Source: JAFANK01 sp036741695 (lineage in GTDB: Bacteria > Vulcanimicrobiota > Vulcanimicrobiia > Eremiobacterales > Eremiobacteraceae). Taken from it: a DNA stretch of 11,368 nucleotides. Under the pieces are notes generated by a model. It was not told the origin of the DNA. It did not search any database and saw only the letters and a list, made by a program, of their open reading frames with translations. The position numbers and the translations under genes are program-made. Shown in pieces: positions 6,281 through 11,368 of the stretch; position 1 is the first letter of the stretch; the number at the start of each line of letters is the position of its first letter. The stretch covers positions 1-11,368 of the forward strand of contig DAINRU010000045.1 of the NCBI GenBank assembly GCA_036741695.1, given 5' to 3'.

Positions 6281-9200
6281 CCCCGAATGCCGAGAGTGAC
6301 GTGGTCTGTGCGACGCGTTCGCCGAGTCTACCGATCGACGACACCTGAACGGTGAGCGGGCCCCGGAACCCTTTGGGCAGGTAGAGCAGCAAGGACGTGC
6401 GCGAGCCGCGCACCGAGCCGGAGCTGACCGTCGTCCCATGTTCGTCGATGAGCTGTACGCTGGCGGACGCCTGCTCTGCCGCACCCCACAGCACGCGCAC
6501 GGCGCGACCGCGCGGCCCATAGTAGGCCTCGATGCCGCCAAGCGCGACCACGGATCCGGTCGCCGGCTGATAGAGCTGGCCGTAGCGTGAGATATGTCTT
6601 GGCGCTGCCTGCTGGTGCCAGGCGACGACTTTCTGCGCTGCGGGCTTGGGCGTGGCAGGCGCTGGTGTCGCCGGCTTCGGCGTGGCAGGCTTAGGCGTGG
6701 CCGTGGGTGCCGCCGTCGCGGTAGCATGCGGAGTGGGCGCGACCGCGACAACCTTGGGTTTTTGCGCTTGGTGCGCGACGGTATGTTGCACGTGCGATGC
6801 GGGTTGCGTGCTGCTTGCGACGACCGGTGGCGCGACAGCCACTGGCGTGGTCGCGGGCGCCTGCGTGGGCGTGTTCGGTTTGAAGATGAGAACGCCCGCG
6901 ACGACGAGCGCCGCAACGGCGAGTGCGCCGATGACCAGACCCGCGGGCATTGGACGACCGGTGCGCACCGGCTCGACAGCCTGACGCTCGCGGATGATCC
7001 GAGCGGGCGGTGCGACCAGCGGAGCTTGAGCTTGCGGAGCAGCCGGAATCTCTGGCTTCGCCACGGGCACGCTTGCGGCAGGCACGACGGCGTCGGCAGA
7101 TGCATCCCATCGTGCCGGTGCGTACGGCGTCAGTTTGGTCGCCGGCGTGCTTGTTGCGGGAACGGTCGGCGTATGCTGTGTTGACGGCGTGGTCTTATCA
7201 ACCGCTGGAGGCGGCGTCGTTGAGCCAGCGGACGTCACGGTGGGCGAAGCTGGTGCGGGTGCAGTCGTCGGCGCCGCGGCCTTGGGTTCGTCGATCGTCG
7301 CCGGTCGCACCGTCCACTTTATAGCGGGCGGAGTCTTCGGCTGCTCGGCTGGAGCGGGCTGCACACTTGGCGTCGCAGCTGCAGCCGGCGCGACCTTGGG
7401 CTGCTCAGCCGGAGCGGGTTGCACAGGTGGCGTTGCGGCTGCAGCCGGCGCGACCTTTGCCTGTTCGGCTGGAGCGGGCTGCACACTTTGGGTTGCGGCT
7501 GCAGCCGGCGCAGCTTTAGGCTGATCGGCCGGAACCGATGTTGGCGTTGGCCGCCCGATCGGCGTCGCAGCGACAGGCTCAATCTTGGGCTGGTCGGTGG
7601 GAGCCGGCTTCGGCTCTGGCCGCCCAACGGGCGTCGCAGAGGCCGGCTCAATCTTGGGCTGATCGGCCGGAACCGATGTTGGCGTTACCCGCCCGATGAG
7701 CGTCGCGGGCGTGGGTTCATTTTTGGCCCGCTCAACCGGAGCGGTTTGCACGGTAGGCGCGGATGCCTGCGGCGGGACCGGCTGAGGCTGCACAGCTTGC
7801 GGCGGAGTTGTTTCCTTCGCGATGGGCTGAGGCGCTGCGATCGATGGTGCTGCGCTTGGACTTGCGGCTTGCGGTTGCGCAGCCGGGGTGGCCGGCGGCG
7901 GTTGTACGATAGCAGCCGGAGGAGCAGTAGGCTGCGGTGCTTTCGTCGCGGCTTCGTGCTTGCCGTTGGTTGAGGCGACCTGCGGCCCGACAATCCCTGG
8001 GAAGAGCGGCAGCTCGATTGCTTCTGCGGTAGGAGCTGTGGCGTCCATTGCTGCTGACGGTTTGACGACGTCGACCCGGCTGCTGACCGGAGCACCATTG
8101 ACGTACGGAGCGGCCGCCGGTTTGACATCAGCGGGTGCAGCGAGCATCAAAAGCTGCACGTGCCCGTTGAGCATGAGCGGCTGCGCCGCGGGCGTCGCGA
8201 TTGCTGTGGAAGATTTCTTCTCCTGCACGGGGGCAGATGACGGCGGTTTGGCAGGCGTGGGCCCGGGTGTCATCTTCGGCGGTTCGATCGAGGCAGCTGC
8301 AGCAGCCGGCATGACGGGCGCCGTGGGAAGTGTCGTGACGGGCGTCGGCGCGGCAACGGGTGTTGGAGCCGGCTGCGCAACCGTTGACGTTGCACCAGTC
8401 GGCGCTGGTGCCGGCTGAGTCGCTGCTGGGGCCTGCGCAACAGTAGGTTCCGCCGCGGCCTGTGTCGCTGCCTTAGGCGTTTCGTGCACCTGCGCTGCTT
8501 CGGGCGTCTTCGATTCCGTAATTTGCTCGGGCGCCGAGGGCGCGGGCGCAGCAGACGAGGGTCCGTCCGAAACCGTGACGCTCATGCTCGGCGTGTCTTT
8601 GCTCTTCAGGAACGGCTCGAGCTTGAGCTCGATCGATTCCCAACGTACGCGACTCGTGCGCCGGCCGTTCGAGACGGGCACGGCGACCTCGAGTAAAGTG
8701 GGATGATTCCACCCGCTCTCATCCTTAGCGTCACGATTCCAGCGGATGGGAATGACCATCTCGCCGAGCTGTCCTGGTTCGAGCGAGATCGGCGGCAACG
8801 ACGGGATCGAAAGAGCCGGATGCGGGGCGAACGACACTTGGAAGGTGGAGGTCGCCTCGCTCTGGCAGCGGACGCTACACGCGACCTCGAAGCCGCGCAG
8901 CTCGCCTGCCTCGACGATGGCGTCCTTGTATGCGACCGCCACGCTGCAATCGGTACCCCCGGTGACGACCAGCGGATGCTCGAATGTCGCGAGGGTGGCG
9001 CCGTCGGCGTCGGAGTGCAGCGAGAGGAGCACGGAGTGAGCGCGCACCGATGTCGCGTCCGGGGCGAAGGTCACTGTGACGGTCCTCACTTCGTGACCGC
9101 GCAGCGAGAACGAGCTGGGTTCGACGGTCACGCCGGTCGTCGGGTCCTCGACGACGAGCGTGCAATCGACCGCATTTTTGGAATCGTTTCTGATGCGCAG

Positions 9201-9281
9201 ATCGTAGATGGACCTGGATCCGGGAGTCAGGTACCACCTTCCGGAACGATCTAATGTTTCAATTCGAAAAGCCTGAGCCAA
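6276..9281 (-). CDS. Uncharacterised Ala/Pro-rich single-pass membrane protein with Ig-like N-terminal domains
   Basis: I do not recognise this 1001-residue protein. There is no signal peptide. Residues ~15-107 and ~110-225 read as two beta-sandwich (Ig/ASH-like) domains (e.g. Y-D-L-R-I-R-N-D-S, E-V-R-T-V-T-V-T-F-A-P) and hold all four cysteines (40, 112, 135, 139). Residues ~230-760 are low-complexity Ala/Pro/Thr/Gln sequence with tandem 20- and 23-residue repeats. One transmembrane helix lies at ~780-800 (A-G-L-V-I-G-A-L ... V-L-I-F). Five arginines just before it and one lysine just after suggest N-terminus inside, C-terminus in the periplasm. Then come a ~100-residue Pro/Lys/Thr linker and a final ~100-residue beta-rich domain (~900-1001). 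The start is TTG: GGAGG (minus strand, at 9287-9291) sits 5 nt upstream and no nearby ATG exists. A structural or scaffolding role is only a guess; the layout is not that of canonical TonB, whose helix is N-terminal. Confidence 0.8.
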   Translation of the reverse strand: MAQAFRIETLDRSGRWYLTPGSRSIYDLRIRNDSKNAVDCTLVVEDPTTGVTVEPSSFSLRGHEVRTVTVTFAPDATSVRAHSVLLSLHSDADGATLATFEHPLVVTGGTDCSVAVAYKDAIVEAGELRGFEVACSVRCQSEATSTFQVSFAPHPALSIPSLPPISLEPGQLGEMVIPIRWNRDAKDESGWNHPTLLEVAVPVSNGRRTSRVRWESIELKLEPFLKSKDTPSMSVTVSDGPSSAAPAPSAPEQITESKTPEAAQVHETPKAATQAAAEPTVAQAPAATQPAPAPTGATSTVAQPAPTPVAAPTPVTTLPTAPVMPAAAAASIEPPKMTPGPTPAKPPSSAPVQEKKSSTAIATPAAQPLMLNGHVQLLMLAAPADVKPAAAPYVNGAPVSSRVDVVKPSAAMDATAPTAEAIELPLFPGIVGPQVASTNGKHEAATKAPQPTAPPAAIVQPPPATPAAQPQAASPSAAPSIAAPQPIAKETTPPQAVQPQPVPPQASAPTVQTAPVERAKNEPTPATLIGRVTPTSVPADQPKIEPASATPVGRPEPKPAPTDQPKIEPVAATPIGRPTPTSVPADQPKAAPAAAATQSVQPAPAEQAKVAPAAAATPPVQPAPAEQPKVAPAAAATPSVQPAPAEQPKTPPAIKWTVRPATIDEPKAAAPTTAPAPASPTVTSAGSTTPPPAVDKTTPSTQHTPTVPATSTPATKLTPYAPARWDASADAVVPAASVPVAKPEIPAAPQAQAPLVAPPARIIRERQAVEPVRTGRPMPAGLVIGALAVAALVVAGVLIFKPNTPTQAPATTPVAVAPPVVASSTQPASHVQHTVAHQAQKPKVVAVAPTPHATATAAPTATPKPATPKPATPAPATPKPAAQKVVAWHQQAAPRHISRYGQLYQPATGSVVALGGIEAYYGPRGRAVRVLWGAAEQASASVQLIDEHGTTVSSGSVRGSRTSLLLYLPKGFRGPLTVQVSSIGRLGERVAQTTSLSAFGE
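6643..6702 (-). repeat. Four 15-bp tandem units in the periplasmic linker
   Basis: Four consecutive 15-bp units (6643-6657, 6658-6672, 6673-6687, 6688-6702) encode five-residue steps of the type A-T-P-K-P, with one A-T-P-A-P unit, between the transmembrane helix and the C-terminal domain of the 1001-residue protein. Such Lys/Pro steps make an extended, positively charged spacer, like the Pro-rich arms of proteins that cross the periplasm. The repeat is seen directly; its spacer role is inferred. Confidence 0.75.
7339..7725 (-). repeat. Tandem 60-bp and 69-bp coding repeats in the Pro/Ala-rich linker
   Basis: Three 60-bp units (7339-7398, 7399-7458, 7459-7518) are followed by three 69-bp units (7519-7587, 7588-7656, 7657-7725), with degenerate copies beyond. 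The first two 60-bp units differ at 8 positions by my count, the first and third at 10. The 69-bp units at 7519 and 7657 share their first 30 bases exactly. The unit lengths are multiples of three, so copies can be gained or lost without a frameshift. They encode steps centred on (D/E)-Q-P-K-x-x-P-x-x-A-T, 20 or 23 residues long; the 9-bp length difference marks two sub-families. Confidence 0.88.
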
Positions 9282-9377
9282 GGTTGCCTCCGCTTTTCAA
9301 TTATCGGAACGTGGTGCATGTCAATGAAGGACAAACGTCTACGTCACAGATGCCCGTGGGGGGTAGGCTAGCGGAGT
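9282..9377. promoter_or_regulatory. Divergent intergenic region
   Basis: This 96-bp gap separates the minus-strand 1001-residue protein gene from hsp20-lon and must carry promoters for both. On the minus strand an exact TTGACA (plus coordinates 9319-9324) is followed by GATAAT (9300-9305), but the spacer is only 13 bp against the preferred 17, so the pair is doubtful and would give a very short leader. GGAGG at 9287-9291 (minus) is a convincing ribosome-binding site for the TTG start. On the plus strand I find no convincing sigma-70, CIRCE or sigma-32 element before hsp20. GGGGGGTAGG (9358-9367) could act as its ribosome-binding site. Confidence 0.4.
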
Positions 9378-9860
9378 GTGACGAAGATACCAATTCCACC
9401 ACATTTCGGAGTGCGAGAGCCCATGTATCCCGACGATTTGTTCCGCGAATTCGACAGGATGTTCGCCGAGTTGAGCCTACCCCTGACGAGCCACGCCCGC
9501 CGTGGGTCGTTCAACCCCAACGCCGACGTCTACGTGACCGAGGGCGGGTCCGTCATCGTGGTCACGATCGAGCTTCCCGGCGTAGAGCGCGACAACATCA
9601 AACTCGTGGTCGAGGGACGCACCTTGTATCTGGCCGGAGTGCGCGCGAGCATCGCGCATGGCTGCGACGTATTGCAAAAGGAGATCGAATACGGATACTT
9701 CTTCAAAAAGATCCAGCTGCCGACGGCAGTCGCCGTCGATCACGCCAAGGCGGAGTATCACGGCGGCATGCTGACGGTGAAACTGCCGGTCGCCCCGCGC
9801 ACGGGCGTGACGCCAGCGGATCGCATGGAGATCCGCATGGTCGTGAGGGGCCGCAGCTAG
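9378..9860 (+). CDS. Hsp20/alpha-crystallin family small heat-shock protein
   Basis: ATP-independent cytoplasmic holdase that binds unfolding proteins and keeps them refoldable or degradable. The alpha-crystallin domain spans ~46-139: it opens with F-N-P-N-A-D-V-Y, continues through V-V-T-I-E-L-P-G-V, F-F-K-K-I-Q-L-P and ends with the family signature A125-E-Y-H-G-G-M-L-T-V-K-L-P. The N-terminal arm has the common D-L-F-R-E-F-D-R-M-F pattern. The C-terminal tail has only E-I-R-M-V-V, not a textbook I-x-I anchor, so oligomer assembly may differ. The start is uncertain: GTG 9378 gives 160 residues, ATG 9423 gives 145 and has GGAG 11 nt upstream; both lengths suit the family. The stop is directly followed by the lon ATG with no gap, so the two are almost surely co-transcribed and coupled. 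Confidence 0.92.
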   Translation: MTKIPIPPHFGVREPMYPDDLFREFDRMFAELSLPLTSHARRGSFNPNADVYVTEGGSVIVVTIELPGVERDNIKLVVEGRTLYLAGVRASIAHGCDVLQKEIEYGYFFKKIQLPTAVAVDHAKAEYHGGMLTVKLPVAPRTGVTPADRMEIRMVVRGRS

Positions 9861-11368
9861 ATGGCTGAGAAGACGGCCACGCCGCCGCTCGAAGGCACGA
9901 GCACCATCCCTGCGCAGCTCGCCATCCTCCCGCTGCAGGAGGCGGTGCTCTTCCCCAACACCGTGATGCCGCTCGCCGTGACGAAACCGCACGGCATCAA
10001 GCTGGTCGAAGACGCACTGCGTTCGGGCGAGCCGGTGGGCGTCGTCGCCTTGCGCGAACGCGACGCATCGCCGCCCACGCCGGACGACGTCTACACGGTC
10101 GGCACGCTCGCCATCATCCAGAAGATGATCAAGGTGCCCGACGGCACGCTGCGCTGCATCATCTCCGGCACAGTGCCCTTCAAGATCACCGAGTTCACCC
10201 AAGCCGAGCCGTACTTGGCCGCCAAGGTCGAGCAGTTGGAAGAGCACACGGTCGAGAGCGACGAGCTCACCGCCATGTCGCGCAACCTCGCTGCGCAATA
10301 CTCAAAGCTGCTCTCCTACCTGCCGTCGGCGCCGCGCGAGCTCGAGCTTGAGGTCAACAATATCTCCGACCCCAACATGCTCACCTACTTCATCGCCTCG
10401 ACGATGCGGCTTGACACGCCCGATAAACAGACGGTGCTCGAGGAGCGCGACACGCATGCGCGCATGCGCATGCTCACCGCATTTCTCGCGCGCGAGCTCG
10501 AGGTCGTCGAGCTCGGTCACAAGATCCAAAGCGACATCCAAAAAGAGATGGACAAGAGCCAGCGCGAGTACTACCTGCGCCAGCAGCTCAAGGCCATCCA
10601 AGACGAGCTCGGCGAATCGGATCCGGCGCAGGCTGACGTCAACGAGCTGCGCCAAAAGATCGAAGCCGCCAAGATGCCTGAGGACGCGAACAAAGCAGCG
10701 ATGCGCGAGCTCGATCGTCTGGGCAAGATCCCGTCGGCCAGCCCCGAGTACTCGGTCATCCGGACGTATCTGGATTGGCTCGTCACGCTGCCCTGGTCGT
10801 TGACCACCGAAGATTCGCTCGACATCGAGAAGGCGCGCAAGATCCTCGATGAGGACCACTACGATCTCGAGAAAGTCAAAGACCGCATCCTCGAATATCT
10901 GGCGGTGCGCAAGCTGCGCAACACGCTGACCGGACCCATCTTGTGCTTCGTGGGGCCGCCCGGCGTCGGCAAGACCTCGCTCGGCAAGTCCATCGCCCGG
11001 GCGATGGGCCGCAAGTTCATCCGCATGTCGGTCGGCGGCGTGCGCGACGAAGCCGAGATCCGCGGCCACCGGCGCACCTACATCGGCGCCATGCCCGGCA
11101 CGTTCATCCGCGCCATCCGCGATGCGGGTTCGGCGAACCCGCTCATCATGATCGACGAAATCGACAAAGTCGGCGCCGACTTCCGCGGCGACCCATCATC
11201 CGCGCTGCTCGAAGTGCTCGACCCCGAGCAGAACAACACGTTCCGCGACCACTATCTCGATCTGCCCTTCGATCTGAGCCGCGTGCTCTTCATCGCGACC
11301 GCGAACCAGCTCGACACCATCCAGCCGGCGCTGCGCGACCGCATGGAGATCATCAGCCTTGCCGGCTA
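9861..11368 (+). CDS. lon: ATP-dependent protease Lon, 5' part (cut by window end)
   Basis: Cytoplasmic AAA+ serine protease that degrades damaged and regulatory proteins. Only 502 complete codons of the ~800 typical of LonA are in the window. The LON N-terminal substrate-binding domain covers ~18-210 (L-P-L-Q-E-A-V-L-F-P-N-T-V-M-P-L). A helical segment follows, with the family hallmark S-Q-R-E-Y-Y-L-R-Q-Q-L-K-A-I. In the AAA+ module Walker A is G365-P-P-G-V-G-K-T372, Walker B is L428-I-M-I-D-E433, and sensor 1 is N482 (F-I-A-T-A-N). The C-terminal Ser-Lys protease domain lies outside the window and cannot be judged. The ATG immediately follows the hsp20 stop; GAGGGG at 9845-9850, inside hsp20, is 10 nt upstream and is a good ribosome-binding site. 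No frameshift is seen. Confidence 0.97.
   Translation, partial: MAEKTATPPLEGTSTIPAQLAILPLQEAVLFPNTVMPLAVTKPHGIKLVEDALRSGEPVGVVALRERDASPPTPDDVYTVGTLAIIQKMIKVPDGTLRCIISGTVPFKITEFTQAEPYLAAKVEQLEEHTVESDELTAMSRNLAAQYSKLLSYLPSAPRELELEVNNISDPNMLTYFIASTMRLDTPDKQTVLEERDTHARMRMLTAFLARELEVVELGHKIQSDIQKEMDKSQREYYLRQQLKAIQDELGESDPAQADVNELRQKIEAAKMPEDANKAAMRELDRLGKIPSASPEYSVIRTYLDWLVTLPWSLTTEDSLDIEKARKILDEDHYDLEKVKDRILEYLAVRKLRNTLTGPILCFVGPPGVGKTSLGKSIARAMGRKFIRMSVGGVRDEAEIRGHRRTYIGAMPGTFIRAIRDAGSANPLIMIDEIDKVGADFRGDPSSALLEVLDPEQNNTFRDHYLDLPFDLSRVLFIATANQLDTIQPALRDRMEIISLAG

Noticed and set aside
7339..7725. Regularly spaced repeats considered as a CRISPR array.
   Set aside because: Units are directly adjacent with no unique spacers, are multiples of three, and stay in one open reading frame; no cas gene is near.
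7135..8418. Plus-strand open frames opposite the Pro/Ala-rich gene, encoding repeats such as C-S-A-G-A-G-C-T.
   Set aside because: They are the complement of the tandem coding repeats on the minus strand; no ribosome-binding site or domain supports them, and the minus frame gives folded-looking end domains and a TM helix.
6276..9281. The 1001-residue protein as a TonB-type energy transducer for the adjacent receptor.
   Set aside because: TonB has an N-terminal anchor, a periplasmic Pro-rich arm and a characteristic C-terminal domain; here the helix is at ~780 after large soluble N-terminal domains and I see no TonB C-terminal signature.
9300..9324. TTGACA/GATAAT pair as a sigma-70 promoter for the minus-strand gene.
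   Set aside because: The spacer is 13 bp, well below the functional 16-18, so it is mentioned with the intergenic region but not called as a separate promoter.

Overview
The window is GC-rich, almost fully coding bacterial DNA from a diderm: it encodes an outer-membrane TonB-dependent receptor with a signal peptide and a C-terminal beta-barrel. The receptor pairs a carboxypeptidase-regulatory-like N-terminal domain with a plug whose wording (L-R-P-G-T-T, G-G-G-x-S-L-N-x-A-Y-S-A-I, Q-V-Y-T-G) reminds me of the receptors common in Candidatus Eremiobacterota (WPS-2); Acidobacteriota is the main alternative. This is recognition by eye. No rRNA or other phylogenetic marker is present, so the assignment is tentative.

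Layout. (1) 28-2440, plus strand: a 12-helix major facilitator transporter, then a PlsC-type acyltransferase whose ATG overlaps the transporter's stop by 8 nt. (2) 2441-2480: a 40-nt gap holding two overlapping, mutually exclusive hairpins, the second burying the Shine-Dalgarno of the next gene. (3) 2481-6221, plus: a 1246-residue TonB-dependent receptor with twelve mature cysteines in six neighbouring pairs. (4) 6247-6280: a strong intrinsic terminator between convergent genes. (5) 6276-9281, minus: an unrecognised 1001-residue protein with N-terminal Ig-like beta domains, a roughly 530-residue Pro/Ala-rich linker containing tandem repeats, one transmembrane helix, a short second Pro-rich linker and a small C-terminal beta domain. 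(6) 9282-9377: divergent intergenic region. (7) 9378-11368, plus: a small heat-shock protein (Hsp20) directly abutting lon, which is cut by the window edge after 502 codons, inside the AAA+ module.

How the genes may work together. The transporter/acyltransferase overlap recalls the LplT-Aas arrangement, in which an MFS carrier moves lysophospholipid inward and an acyltransferase re-acylates it; here it is only a hypothesis. Hsp20 and Lon form an obvious proteostasis operon (holdase plus AAA+ protease). The receptor and the 1001-residue protein converge and are probably separate transcription units. I see no tRNA, rRNA, CRISPR array, insertion sequence or phage gene. The least explained items are the 1001-residue tripartite membrane protein and the leader hairpins of the receptor gene.
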